Positions 27,508-35,765 are shown, counted from the stretch's first letter. The stretch: 64,000 bases of DNA from Domibacillus sp. PGB-M46 (GCF_022668875.1 NZ_JAKGCR010000016.1:1-64000), one strand, 5' to 3'. The notes: generated from the sequence alone by a model not told the origin. Numbers and translations: made by a program.

Positions 27508-27543
27508 CATTTGGTAAACTAAAAGAAAAAAGGCGGTTTATTC

Positions 27544-27726
27544 ATGAACAAGTCACAAATTGAATACAAGATTCAGGAATTAAAAATGGACTATATGCGT
27601 GTACAAGGCGACATTGAAAAATTAGAATCTACCGGACACGGCGTATCAAAAGCAGAAGAAAGACTCGTCGAAATGGAAAAAGAGTTAAAAGAATTAAACG
27701 AACTGCTTTTAAAAGTGGAAAAGTAA
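27544..27726 (+). CDS. SE1832-like small coiled-coil protein
   Basis: The 60-aa protein is one long predicted helix with heptad-like charge pattern (YKIQELKMDYMRVQGDIEKLE...EKELKELNELL). It resembles the SE1832 family of short Firmicutes proteins of unknown function. GGCGG stands before the ATG. Confidence 0.7.
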   Translation: MNKSQIEYKIQELKMDYMRVQGDIEKLESTGHGVSKAEERLVEMEKELKELNELLLKVEK

Positions 27727-27773
27727 AACGCTCTTCCCTTTGTATACAGTTAAGGGGTGGATCACAACATAAC

Positions 27774-27807
27774 AAAAACCGGCTCCTAAATAGGAACCGG
27801 CTTTTTC
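27774..27807. terminator. Bidirectional terminator
   Basis: AACCGGCTCCTA / TAGGAACCGGCTT hairpin with A run on one side and T run on the other, between the convergent SE1832-like and aminopropyltransferase genes. Confidence 0.85.
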
Positions 27808-27811
27808 TTTA

Positions 27812-29353
27812 TTAATAGTAGCGCCATGATTTTTCATAAACTTCAATTAAATTTGGACGAATAAGGGTGTTCGGCTCAATTTGGCCCCCGTCTTCCATTT
27901 CTGCATCTTCATCCTTCCCGAATTTCGTTAAAGCCGGCAGCAGGTCAGCTGTTAAATAGCGCGTATCTTTTATTAAGGAAAGCCCTTCTACATCTATGCC
28001 CTCTCTTGATGCCAGCACATATCCCCACCCGCCAAAGCTTGGAATGTCCGCGTGCAGGTTTTCCGTTTTCAATCCGGCTGCCTGGATGGTCCGGTCAATG
28101 GTCCAATAAACTTGTGGTGCAAACACGGGACTTGTTGCCTGGACAATCATTGCACCGTCTGTCTGCAAGTGATTTCGGGCGAGAGAGTAAAACTCCTGGG
28201 TATATAATTTGTTCAGTGATTCGTTGTTTGGGTCCGGCAAATCGATAATGATAACATCATAAAACCCGTCTGCTTTTTCTAAAAACTGAAAAGCATCCTG
28301 ATTGACAATATCTACACGCGGATCATCAAGTGATTTCTTATTTAAATCGGTTAACAAGTGATTCGTACGTGCGGTTTCTGTCATGGCAGGATCAAGGTCC
28401 ACAAGTGTAACACGGCCAAGATCCTGATATTTCAGCAGCTCCCTTACTGCCAGTCCATCACCTCCGCCAAGCACTAAAACACGCTCGTGGCGGGCAGCTG
28501 CCGCCATTGTTGGATGGACGAGAATTTCATGATACCGGTGTTCATCAGACGAACTGAATTGAAGCTGCCCATCCAAGTATAAACGGGTATCTCCCTGTTC
28601 CCTCGTTAAAACAATTTTTTGGTAAGCCGTTTGTTCCGAAAACATAACTGGGTCTTTGTATAATTTCTGCTCGAAATGAAATGCCGCTTCCTCACCAAAA
28701 AGAGCCCCGGCTGTTAAAATCCCTAAAAACGCAATGCCGCACGCCGCATGAAGCTTAAATCGCTTTAATTCAGAACGAAATTGAAAAACAATCCACAGTG
28801 CGACAGCGATGTTGATTAAAGCGATAAGAAAAGACGTTTTCACAAGCCCAAAGTATGGCCGAAGCAGAAATAAAAACAACAGACCGCCAATTAAACCGCC
28901 GGCATAATCGGAAAACAGCACTTTAGCTGCACTTTTTTGAAGCGACACACCGATTTCATTTGCTTTCCGGATTAAAATGGGCAGCTCCACGCCCGTTAAC
29001 GTTCCAACAAGGAGCGTTACACTGTATAAAAATAAAGCGTCTGTTCCCTCCGGCAAATAAGCCGTTACGCCAAATAGAAGAAGAGCTGAAAATCCGCCAA
29101 CGATACCAATGCCATATTCAATCCAAATAAACGAAGCAATTAAGCGGCGGGTTACTTTCTCGCTTATGTATGCGCCGATGCCCATTCCGGTTAAAAAAAG
29201 GGAGATGGTGAGTGTATACTGCTTCACTCCATCTCCTAAAATGTACGAACCGAGTGCGCCGAACAGTACTTCAAAGATAATTCCGCATATCGAGACAATG
29301 CCCGATGCATAATAAATCGACCGGCTTTGCCGGATGGAATGCTGTTCAGTCAT
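27812..29353 (-). CDS. Membrane-embedded polyamine aminopropyltransferase (spermidine synthase-like)
   Basis: The 513-aa protein has about seven membrane segments in residues 10-220 and a cytosolic spermidine-synthase domain (about 240-490) with the SAM-type motif VLGGGDGLAVREL, VDLDPAM and IIDLPDPN. Classic SpeE lacks the membrane half. The enzyme may transfer aminopropyl groups from decarboxylated SAM to an unknown acceptor. It is last in a DUF4178-pspA-DUF4247-DUF350 operon, and the next gene upstream is 12 nt away. Confidence 0.85.
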   Translation of the reverse strand: MTEQHSIRQSRSIYYASGIVSICGIIFEVLFGALGSYILGDGVKQYTLTISLFLTGMGIGAYISEKVTRRLIASFIWIEYGIGIVGGFSALLLFGVTAYLPEGTDALFLYSVTLLVGTLTGVELPILIRKANEIGVSLQKSAAKVLFSDYAGGLIGGLLFLFLLRPYFGLVKTSFLIALINIAVALWIVFQFRSELKRFKLHAACGIAFLGILTAGALFGEEAAFHFEQKLYKDPVMFSEQTAYQKIVLTREQGDTRLYLDGQLQFSSSDEHRYHEILVHPTMAAAARHERVLVLGGGDGLAVRELLKYQDLGRVTLVDLDPAMTETARTNHLLTDLNKKSLDDPRVDIVNQDAFQFLEKADGFYDVIIIDLPDPNNESLNKLYTQEFYSLARNHLQTDGAMIVQATSPVFAPQVYWTIDRTIQAAGLKTENLHADIPSFGGWGYVLASREGIDVEGLSLIKDTRYLTADLLPALTKFGKDEDAEMEDGGQIEPNTLIRPNLIEVYEKSWRYY

Positions 29354-29365
29354 CAAAACACCGCC

Positions 29366-29761
29366 TTATGAAATCGAAGCGCCAATAACAAACGCCAGCC
29401 CGACTGAAACAGAAAAGGAAACAATTCCTACCGCAAGATTGCCTGATTTCAGCTGTTCTTCTACAGAAAAACTTCTTGTCATCAGCTCAAACAAGATATA
29501 CGCTGCAAGCTGCAGTACCATACCGAATAAACCCCATATAATCGTTTCTGTAATTGTATCGTTGTGAAAAATAGAAAAAGTAATAATAATACAGATGCCG
29601 ATAATTTTCCCGCCGATTGACAGGGCAACAGCTGTATTGTTTCCTCTTATTTCATCCCAGTCTTTATACTTTCTTGTAATTTGTTCAAAAACAATCAATC
29701 CGACTACAACCACTGCAATGGCTACGATAAAATATAAAAATGTCAGTAAAAATGGATTCAC
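29366..29761 (-). CDS. DUF350 family membrane protein
   Basis: The 131-aa protein has four membrane segments and the DUF350 pattern (VALSIGGKIIGICIII; GNLAVGIVSFSVSVGLA), made of two similar halves. Relatives such as E. coli YjfL occur next to PspA homologues and ATP-grasp or aminopropyltransferase genes. The function is unknown. The gene lies between the lipoprotein and the aminopropyltransferase. Confidence 0.85.
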   Translation of the reverse strand: MNPFLLTFLYFIVAIAVVVVGLIVFEQITRKYKDWDEIRGNNTAVALSIGGKIIGICIIITFSIFHNDTITETIIWGLFGMVLQLAAYILFELMTRSFSVEEQLKSGNLAVGIVSFSVSVGLAFVIGASIS

Positions 29762-29786
29762 AGCTTCATTCCCTCATTTCGCTTTA

Positions 29787-30347
29787 TTATTTTCCTTCTC
29801 CCGGTCCACCGCCGCGGAATGTCGAGCCACGGCCATAAGAGCCGTTAGAAAATGCACCGCCCCCATAATAGCCACCGCCTGAATAGCAGCCGTCATTGTT
29901 ATACCGGCACCGGTTCGTTTGTGTCCGCTCCCAGTTTGAACCAAAACGCCCATTCAGCAATGAACCGAGCAGCATACCTGAAAAAAAGCCGGGATTGTAA
30001 TGTGTACGGACAAATTCATCTTCTGCTACTTCTACAAGCGTGGAGCCTGGATTTTCCGGATCTTCCGTTAAAATAATAAATTCGTTGTCGTAGACAAGCA
30101 CCTGGCGGCCGTCCACTTTCTGGCCGATTTTTTCTGGCTGCTCTACATCAATCAGCTCAGCGGCCGTTTCCTGCAAGCTTTGATTCGTGCGGTAAAGCAT
30201 CGCCTGGTCGTTTGTGTTTGTATTGTTTTGTACAGCATCAATAAATGTATAATTTTCATCAACATAGTCATCTGCTTCCTGCAGGCCGCAGGCAGCAAAA
30301 AGAAAAACCGATGCAGTGGTGACAATCATCCATTTTTTTATTTTCAT
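29787..30347 (-). CDS. DUF4247 family lipoprotein
   Basis: The 186-aa protein has signal peptide with lipobox LFAAC (Cys about residue 20) and a Gly/Tyr-rich tail (YSGGGYYGGGAFSNGSYGRG). It is predicted to be anchored on the outer face of the membrane. The start at 30347 has GGAGTG 7 nt upstream; an in-frame start at 30386 lacks a ribosome site. It resembles DUF4247 proteins of Firmicutes found beside PspA and DUF350. Function unknown. Confidence 0.8.
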   Translation of the reverse strand: MKIKKWMIVTTASVFLFAACGLQEADDYVDENYTFIDAVQNNTNTNDQAMLYRTNQSLQETAAELIDVEQPEKIGQKVDGRQVLVYDNEFIILTEDPENPGSTLVEVAEDEFVRTHYNPGFFSGMLLGSLLNGRFGSNWERTQTNRCRYNNDGCYSGGGYYGGGAFSNGSYGRGSTFRGGGPGEGK

Positions 30348-30404
30348 ATGAAAACACTCCAAATGAACAGAAACGGCCCGCCGCAACAGACGGACCGCGG
30401 TTCC

Positions 30405-31076
30405 TTATTCTTTTCCGAGTTTTTGCTTAAGGGCGGCGAGTTCGTCATCTACTGCGCTGTTTTTCTTTAAAGCAGCAAGTTCGTCATCAAGACTTCGCGA
30501 ACCTGCACGTAAATCCTCCGACGTTTCAGCTTCCGCTTCATACTGCATCACTTTTTCTTCCATCCGCTCAAAGCCGCGTCTTGATTCATCCCCGCCGATA
30601 GAAGACATGGCGCGGTTCATCTTTGTACGCGTTTTGGCCGATTCAGCGCGCGCTTTTAATGAATCTTTTCGCAGCTGCATGTCTTCATATTCACGCTTCA
30701 TTTCTGCCAGCTTCTCACGAAGAACAGCCACATCCTCTGCCGCCTGCTTATGTGCTTCTTTCATGGACTCTGCTTGCTTTGCATGATTGTTTTTATCCTC
30801 AAGCGCACGGCGTGCCAGATCCTCATTTCCTGCTTCAAGGGCGTCAACAGCCTGCTGCTGGCGCTTTTCCACCATGCTGTTTGCGTCATCATATTTCTTT
30901 TTCAGCATTTTTTCGTTGGCAAGCTGCTTGGCAACAGCTGTTTCTGCATCACGAATATCTGCTGACATTTCCCGCATAAACTGATCGAGCATTTTCACCG
31001 GGTCTTCCGCTTTATCAAGTGCCGCATTCAGCTCGGAGCCTACGTATGTTTGTACACGTTTAAAAAATTGAAACAT
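30405..31076 (-). CDS. pspA: PspA/IM30 (Vipp1-type) membrane-stress protein
   Basis: The 223-aa, almost wholly helical coiled-coil protein has the N-terminal amphipathic start MFQFFKRVQTYVGSELNAALDKAEDP and the PspA core. PspA polymers bind and repair damaged membranes. In B. subtilis pspA belongs to the sigma-W regulon and is in the liaIH-type envelope response; here the sigma-W-type promoter precedes its upstream neighbour, 20 nt away. Confidence 0.92.
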   Translation of the reverse strand: MFQFFKRVQTYVGSELNAALDKAEDPVKMLDQFMREMSADIRDAETAVAKQLANEKMLKKKYDDANSMVEKRQQQAVDALEAGNEDLARRALEDKNNHAKQAESMKEAHKQAAEDVAVLREKLAEMKREYEDMQLRKDSLKARAESAKTRTKMNRAMSSIGGDESRRGFERMEEKVMQYEAEAETSEDLRAGSRSLDDELAALKKNSAVDDELAALKQKLGKE

Positions 31077-31096
31077 ATTCTCTCCTCCAATGTTGG

Positions 31097-31606
31097 TTAG
31101 CTTCCCGCTAAAATAGTGATTTCATATTCTTCGATTTCGTATCCATAGCTGACTTCAACATCGCCGCCCCATACTTCCACAGATAAAAAGTGTTCTTCCG
31201 AATCATCTGCATAATCATAGTAATCAACGTTTCGGCCGTGGACGTTTTCACTTCGGCCTTCTGCTTTGACATAAGCACGTCCACTTTCTTCAAGGTAGTA
31301 TGTGCGCCCATCATGCGTTACTTTTTTCGCTCCCGGCTCCAAACCGGAAATCCGGACCTTTTCATACATGCCAACTTCCAGCTCATCATCGAGCTCTACG
31401 CTCAGCCAAAGGGTTTTGCCGGACGCAGCAAGCTGATAAGCATCCCACGTATAACCGCTGTCATTGTAATGGATTTTTCCCGTTACTTCATAATCGGCTA
31501 AGTTATACGTGACAAAATCGCCAACCCGTAAATTCAACAGAGTCCGCTCTTTTGTTTCCGGTACGGTTTCTGCGGTGCTTCCAAAAAGCTTCTTCCAAAA
31601 CCCCAT
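31097..31606 (-). CDS. DUF4178 family protein
   Basis: The 169-aa beta-rich protein (LRVGDFVTYNLADYEVTGKIHY; DYYDYADDSEEHFLSVEVWGGDVEVSYG) fits DUF4178, a family repeatedly found with PspA, DUF350 and spermidine-synthase-like genes. No signal peptide or membrane segment. It is the first gene of the five-gene operon and has AGAGGTGAG before the ATG. Biochemical role unknown. Confidence 0.82.
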   Translation of the reverse strand: MGFWKKLFGSTAETVPETKERTLLNLRVGDFVTYNLADYEVTGKIHYNDSGYTWDAYQLAASGKTLWLSVELDDELEVGMYEKVRISGLEPGAKKVTHDGRTYYLEESGRAYVKAEGRSENVHGRNVDYYDYADDSEEHFLSVEVWGGDVEVSYGYEIEEYEITILAGS

Positions 31607-31629
31607 CTTTGCTCACCTCTCTATTTATG

Positions 31630-31655
31630 TACGGACTGATGGCAGAATCGTTTCA
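31630..31655 (-). promoter_or_regulatory. Sigma-W-type (ECF) promoter of the DUF4178-pspA operon
   Basis: On the minus strand TGAAAC (31650-31655), exactly 16 bp, CGTA (31630-31633), with an A-rich tract just upstream of -35. This matches the B. subtilis sigma-W consensus and is placed about 20-30 nt before the DUF4178 ATG. Confidence 0.85.
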
Positions 31656-31731
31656 CTTTTTTAACTATAATGAAGAAAAAGTCATTTTTATCCACAAACG
31701 GAAGCAGGCGTTTTTTGTTAAAAGCCATCGC

Positions 31732-32610
31732 TTATGGAATAAACACCTTAATATGGCCCTGCAGTACTTCGAGGCTCAGCGGAACAGCATCCCCCATATC
31801 GCCGTCTACATTTGCTTTTAATTCCGTTGTAGAGCGGACATTCAGTTTTTCGGACCGGAAATATAGAACATCCGGGTCTTCTCCCAGATCTCCTTTTAAT
31901 AAATTCGCACCGATACGTATCAATTTTGGCAGTGCCACATCTTTAACGATAAAGCAATGAAAAAAGCCATCTGCCGATTTTGCCTCAGGCGCAAGCTTTT
32001 CAAATCCGCCCACTGAATTTGTAAGAGCAGCCAGAAAAATAAGAGCGTCTTCTTCAAATGTCCGGTCCTTCGTTTCAATTGTCAGAGGAAACGGTGTTTT
32101 ATCCCGCAGGGTTTTAAAGCCTTCTACGAAATAAGCGAGCGCGCCCAGCGTTGTTTTTTGAGCCGACGTTACTTCACCGGTTGCTTCTGCAATCCCGCCA
32201 ATAGCTAAAATATTTAAAAAATAACGGCCATTTACTTTGCCAATATCAGCAGGCTTTGTTCTGCCTCCTAATACCCGAATAGCCTCCTCCGGCTCAAGCG
32301 GAATATGCAGCGCACGCGCAAAATCATTGACGGTACCGAGCGGAACTACCCCCATAACAGGGCGGTGCGGCTGTTCAGCCAGGCCGTTTACAGTTTCATT
32401 CATCGTTCCATCTCCGCCCATTGCAATCACTGCATCCAAATGCCGTTCGCAGGCTTCTTTTGCAAAACTCATGGCGTCTCCTTCACCTCTGGTTAAACGG
32501 GTTTCTACCTCATATCCTGACACCTGGAGCTGTTTATAAATAGAGTCAATATATTCCTCCGCCTGTTCTTTTCCAGAAGAAGGATTCGCGATTATCATGG
32601 CTCTTTTCAT
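31732..32610 (-). CDS. Diacylglycerol/lipid kinase family protein (second copy)
   Basis: The 292-aa protein starts KRAMIIANPSSGKE and has AMGGDGTMNETVNG and PLGTVNDFARAL, so it is closer to BmrU/DgkB-type kinases than the first copy at 24557. ATG 32610 has AAGGAGG about 10 nt upstream. The reading frame stays open upstream to an ATG at 32862 that also has a ribosome site, adding 84 residues; see the separate entry. Not obviously in the PspA operon, which has its own promoter. Confidence 0.85.
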   Translation of the reverse strand: MKRAMIIANPSSGKEQAEEYIDSIYKQLQVSGYEVETRLTRGEGDAMSFAKEACERHLDAVIAMGGDGTMNETVNGLAEQPHRPVMGVVPLGTVNDFARALHIPLEPEEAIRVLGGRTKPADIGKVNGRYFLNILAIGGIAEATGEVTSAQKTTLGALAYFVEGFKTLRDKTPFPLTIETKDRTFEEDALIFLAALTNSVGGFEKLAPEAKSADGFFHCFIVKDVALPKLIRIGANLLKGDLGEDPDVLYFRSEKLNVRSTTELKANVDGDMGDAVPLSLEVLQGHIKVFIP

Positions 32611-32862
32611 GCTTCCTTTGCCTCCTTGTTTACTCGATCGGCGATTCCGGTAAAACTGTCCGGTTCCAAGTTCATCGTTCAGCAGCAGTTCCATCCTCTC
32701 CAAATCCTGCTTACAAACCGGCGGATCCTGCTCCGACCAGTTCACAATATAAATAAAATAATATTTGTTTATAAGCCGGAAAATCACATTCGATTGCGGA
32801 AACCGATTAAATACGGCTTTAACGTTATACCGCTTTGTATACGTCCAGCTGATTAATTTCAT
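32611..32862 (-). CDS. In-frame 84-residue extension or separate start upstream of the lipid kinase
   Basis: From ATG 32862, with TAGGTGAC 5-6 nt upstream, 84 residues (MKLISWTYTKRYNVKAVF...) read without a stop into the kinase. The stretch looks protein-like, with a compact alternating hydrophobic pattern (FRLINKYYFIYIVNW). The kinase family does not need it. Either the kinase is made in two forms from two starts or this is a fused small domain. I do not recognise the domain. Confidence 0.45.
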
Positions 32863-32999
32863 AATAAGTCACCTACCGCTTGTATACCCGGATTTTGACG
32901 AAAAGAACATAGCCGGCTGCCCTTTTTCGCCAAAACTAGTGAAAGGAAATCAGCGTCCGGTGAAGAATGAGTTTAAAAAGAACAAAGGAGGGATTTTCT

Positions 33000-33413
33000 G
33001 TGCATACTACAAAAGAAGCGGCCGCTGCTTTAAACATCAGTCCAACAACCTTAGGCAAATATGTAATTGCTCTTGAGGGAGCTGGCTTCCGGTTCGAGTC
33101 TGGAAAACGGAATGTCCGGATGTTTGATGAAAAGGAAATGGCCACGCTGCGCCAGATGATCGAAACCGCCGCCTCCGAAGACCTTCCTCCCGGCCAGGCA
33201 GCCAATATGATTGGACAAACCGCCTATCTGTCTTTGATTGAAGACCGCTTGTCTGCCATCGAACAGCGTCAGGAGCATTTAATTCATTTATACGATAATC
33301 TTTCTTCCCAGCTTGCACGCCTGCCTGCCCACCATATTCCTGATTATTCACCGCCTTCTTTTTTTCTTTTGCCGCGCCGAAAAGCAGGATTTTTGAATTT
33401 TTTGTCGAAATAG
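33000..33413 (+). CDS. MerR/RacA-like helix-turn-helix protein
   Basis: The 137-aa protein has an N-terminal winged-helix of MerR type (TTKEAAAALNISPTTLGKYVIALEGAG) followed by a coiled-coil (SLIEDRLSAIEQRQEHLIHLYDNL) and an unstructured tail. The layout is like RacA, which anchors chromosomes, and other small MerR-like proteins without ligand domain. The GTG at 33000 has AAAGGAGGG 8 nt upstream; an ATG at 32967 is less likely. Divergent from the lipid kinase. Confidence 0.75.
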   Translation: MHTTKEAAAALNISPTTLGKYVIALEGAGFRFESGKRNVRMFDEKEMATLRQMIETAASEDLPPGQAANMIGQTAYLSLIEDRLSAIEQRQEHLIHLYDNLSSQLARLPAHHIPDYSPPSFFLLPRRKAGFLNFLSK

Positions 33414-33449
33414 GTACAGAACTATGCTAAAAAGAAGGAGAACATTACG

Positions 33450-34235
33450 TTGAAAAAAGCTGTTTTTTTTGATCTTGATGATACACTGCTGGATGACAGA
33501 AAAAGCATCCAAACCGCATTTGATGCGACTTGCGGCGAGCTGGCGGAAAAATATGAAAAAGATGCAGGCGAGATAGAAAAACACGTCCGCACCGCTGCTC
33601 ATGCGCAATATCAAACATATGACTTTTACCCAGTCACTCTTTCCATCGGAATTAATCCGTTCGAAGGTCTTTGGGGTAATTTCGGCGACGTGCACCATAA
33701 CGGCTTCCGGTCTATGGGAGATCAAATTGCCGATTATCAATTAAAAGCCTGGGAAAATGGCTTGAAGCAAGCCGGGATCCCTGCGTCCGAAGCAGAATGG
33801 GCACGCGATCGTTTCCGTAATGTCCGCCGCAAATCTGCTTTTGTGTACGAAGAAACCTTTGATGTTTTAAACACGTTGCGCGATAAAGGCATCCGCCTCC
33901 TGCTTTTAACCAATGGAGCTCCTTCGCTTCAATTGGAAAAACTGACGATGACGCCGGAACTTGTCCCGTATTTTGAGCACGTGCTTATCTCCGGACATTT
34001 TGGTTTTGGAAAACCGGAAAAAGCAATTTTTGACCACGCCCTCCGCTTAATGGACCTGGAGCCGGGTGATGTGTTGATGGTAGGCGATAATCAAGGCACG
34101 GACATTTTAGGTGCAACCCGCGCCGGCATCGAATCAGCCTGGATTAATCATGGCGGAGAAGGAAAAATCGTTGAAGGAGCAAATCCTGTACACACACTCA
34201 GCCGGTTAAAAGATATTCTTTCACTGATCGAATAG
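33450..34235 (+). CDS. HAD superfamily hydrolase (YjjG/5'-nucleotidase-like)
   Basis: The 261-aa HAD has motif I DLDDTLLDD (residues 8-16), motif II LLTNGAPS, motif III lysine in GKPEKAIF and motif IV VGDNQGTDILGA. A helical cap sits between I and II (subfamily IA). Relatives dephosphorylate nucleotides or small phosphoesters. The TTG start has AAGGAG 9 nt upstream. Confidence 0.85.
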   Translation: MKKAVFFDLDDTLLDDRKSIQTAFDATCGELAEKYEKDAGEIEKHVRTAAHAQYQTYDFYPVTLSIGINPFEGLWGNFGDVHHNGFRSMGDQIADYQLKAWENGLKQAGIPASEAEWARDRFRNVRRKSAFVYEETFDVLNTLRDKGIRLLLLTNGAPSLQLEKLTMTPELVPYFEHVLISGHFGFGKPEKAIFDHALRLMDLEPGDVLMVGDNQGTDILGATRAGIESAWINHGGEGKIVEGANPVHTLSRLKDILSLIE

Positions 34236-34260
34236 GTTTATCCTGACGAAAAACGGGTAA
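34236..34260 (+). promoter_or_regulatory. Possible sigma-B promoter
   Basis: GTTTAT (34236-34241), 13-bp spacer, GGGTAA (34255-34260), about 45 nt before the ATG of the next gene. It departs from the perfect sigma-B sequence at 6238-6263 at two bases. Confidence 0.45.
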
Positions 34261-34305
34261 ATAATGTTGAAAAGAAACAGTTACCTGTTAAGAGGAGAGA
34301 CTTAA

Positions 34306-34731
34306 ATGGAAAAGCATCTTGAACCATCCAAGCTGGATATTAAAATTTTTGATAAAAAAAACAGCCGCCCGTTCGCGGAGGCTTCATTAGACAATAAAGA
34401 AGTGTATGAGCTTCGGGACGATACGATGCGCACACCGCTTGAAAAAGCTGATGTATTCGAACAGCTTCTTCAAACGGAAAACGCATGTGAATTATGGATT
34501 GTTCCGGTAATAGAGTCCACTTCCTCTTTTACTCAGTCCCTGTCGGAAGAAAAAGCATCTGCCCTGTTTGGCATGCTGTCGTCTTTTCGCAAAAACGTAC
34601 AGCGCGACCGAACGTTTCTTGTGCTCGGGCCGGATTGCTCCGCCAGCATGAAAGAGAAAGTTAAAGAGCTTGGCTATACCATTCTTCCGTGTGAAGAAGC
34701 TGACCTGCAAAACGTGACTGTAGAATATTAA
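34306..34731 (+). CDS. Protein of unknown function, 141 aa
   Basis: A soluble alpha/beta protein (ELWIVPVIESTSSFTQSLSEEKASALFGML; RTFLVLGPDCSASMKEKVKELGYTILPCEEADL). No recognised family. GAGGAG precedes the ATG, and a strong terminator follows. A possible sigma-B promoter upstream would make it a stress protein. It is the last gene before a convergent PH-domain gene. Confidence 0.65.
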   Translation: MEKHLEPSKLDIKIFDKKNSRPFAEASLDNKEVYELRDDTMRTPLEKADVFEQLLQTENACELWIVPVIESTSSFTQSLSEEKASALFGMLSSFRKNVQRDRTFLVLGPDCSASMKEKVKELGYTILPCEEADLQNVTVEY

Positions 34732-34768
34732 AAAATATCCCGCCGGTTACCGGCGGGATATTTTTTAA
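34730..34768. terminator. Bidirectional terminator
   Basis: AAAAAATATCCCGCCGG / CCGGCGGGATATTTTTT, a 16-17 bp near-perfect stem with a TTA loop between convergent genes. Confidence 0.95.
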
Positions 34769-35379
34769 TTGTTGATATATTTTTCAAATACGGCACCGAA
34801 GTCTTTTACCCGGTACGTATCACTCGATTTTTTCAGCCAGTCAAAAGCATATACATTCACCTTTTCAAACTCGGCAGCCAAATCAATTTGTGTTTTTGTA
34901 ATGTTTTTAATAGAATTGGCGGACATTTCTAAGCTTTGCTGCGCATAGCCAAAATTCATTTCGTTTTCCTGCTGCATTTCAGCAATTTTCAATAGCGCTT
35001 TGTATAAATCCTTTAGCTCTTCCAGGTGCTTTTTATGCACATCAATCGAATACGTCTGGGTTCCAAGCGTAAACTTGATTTCCACATCCAGATCAACAGT
35101 ACCTGCTGTTTCAAGGTACACATTTGAAATACGGTTTGCCACATAGTTATACCGGCGAAGCAGACGCTTTTTGCTGACAGCATTCGCGCCATCTACGTGC
35201 ACAAGCCCGAGATTGGTAAAGCAATATTCATCTGCTCTTGATTTGATTAGAAAATAAATTTTTTCATCATCTTCATGCATAATATAATCGTCTGCATCAA
35301 CCTTGTCATAATCTGCAGGCTTAATAACCGCTCCGACATCGCTCAATCCTAATACATCTGCTGCTACTTTTCCAAACAC
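34765..35379 (-). CDS. yvbH: PH-domain protein, YvbH-like
   Basis: The 204-aa protein has a bacterial pleckstrin-homology domain (about 1-125; KSRADEYCFTNLGLVHVDG...) and a helical YvbH-type C-terminal oligomerisation region (about 130-200). The family is widespread in Firmicutes without a defined role. A sigma-W-type promoter sits 40-70 nt upstream, pointing to envelope stress. It is monocistronic. Confidence 0.8.
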   Translation of the reverse strand: MFGKVAADVLGLSDVGAVIKPADYDKVDADDYIMHEDDEKIYFLIKSRADEYCFTNLGLVHVDGANAVSKKRLLRRYNYVANRISNVYLETAGTVDLDVEIKFTLGTQTYSIDVHKKHLEELKDLYKALLKIAEMQQENEMNFGYAQQSLEMSANSIKNITKTQIDLAAEFEKVNVYAFDWLKKSSDTYRVKDFGAVFEKYINN

Positions 35380-35418
35380 GATATACCAGCTCCTTTTATA
35401 ACGAAGTATATGAATGCA

Positions 35419-35445
35419 TACGCTATTCTCTCGCTAAAGGTTTCA
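35419..35445 (-). promoter_or_regulatory. Sigma-W-type promoter before the PH-domain gene
   Basis: On the minus strand TGAAAC (35440-35445), 17 bp, CGTA (35419-35422); the -35 continues as TGAAACCTTT, close to the sigma-W favourite. The spacer is one base longer than at the pspA operon. Confidence 0.65.
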
Positions 35446-35725
35446 CTTTTTTAAAGGCCCCTCTCACGACAAACTATTTTTACTCAAGAAAGAGTTCAAT
35501 TATTCACCAGGAGGGCATTTTAACGGCTAAAAATAATTCGTGACGATAAGCGTGCCATTTCGATTTGGGATTATCTATTCCCGTCTTCCATATGTTTGGT
35601 GTTCTAAACCGGTGTCTAACATCATTTATCCGCAACTATTTCGTTCAGGCCTGCTTATGCATGGATACACTTTTTCACATTCAGAAAACAGTCCTAAATC
35701 GTAATAACGGTACTGACTGCTAAGG
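35446..35725. other. Non-coding stretch, nothing clear
   Basis: Between the yvbH promoter and the yceI terminator (386 bp between genes in all). An AGGAGG site at about 35508-35513 is followed by no ATG; a GTG frame of 54 codons starts too far away at about 35542. It may be a decayed gene. No repeat or RNA element recognised. Confidence 0.4.
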
Positions 35726-35765
35726 AAAAAGCATGCCCCTGCTTAAAGGGCATGCTTTTTCTTTT
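35726..35765. terminator. Terminator after yceI
   Basis: AAAAAGCATGCCC / GGGCATGCTTTTT stem, usable in both directions, adjoining the yceI stop. Confidence 0.9.

Noticed and set aside
35542-35703. 54-codon GTG frame in the gap before yceI
   Set aside because: About 28 nt from the nearest ribosome site and no family-like sequence; not called as a gene.
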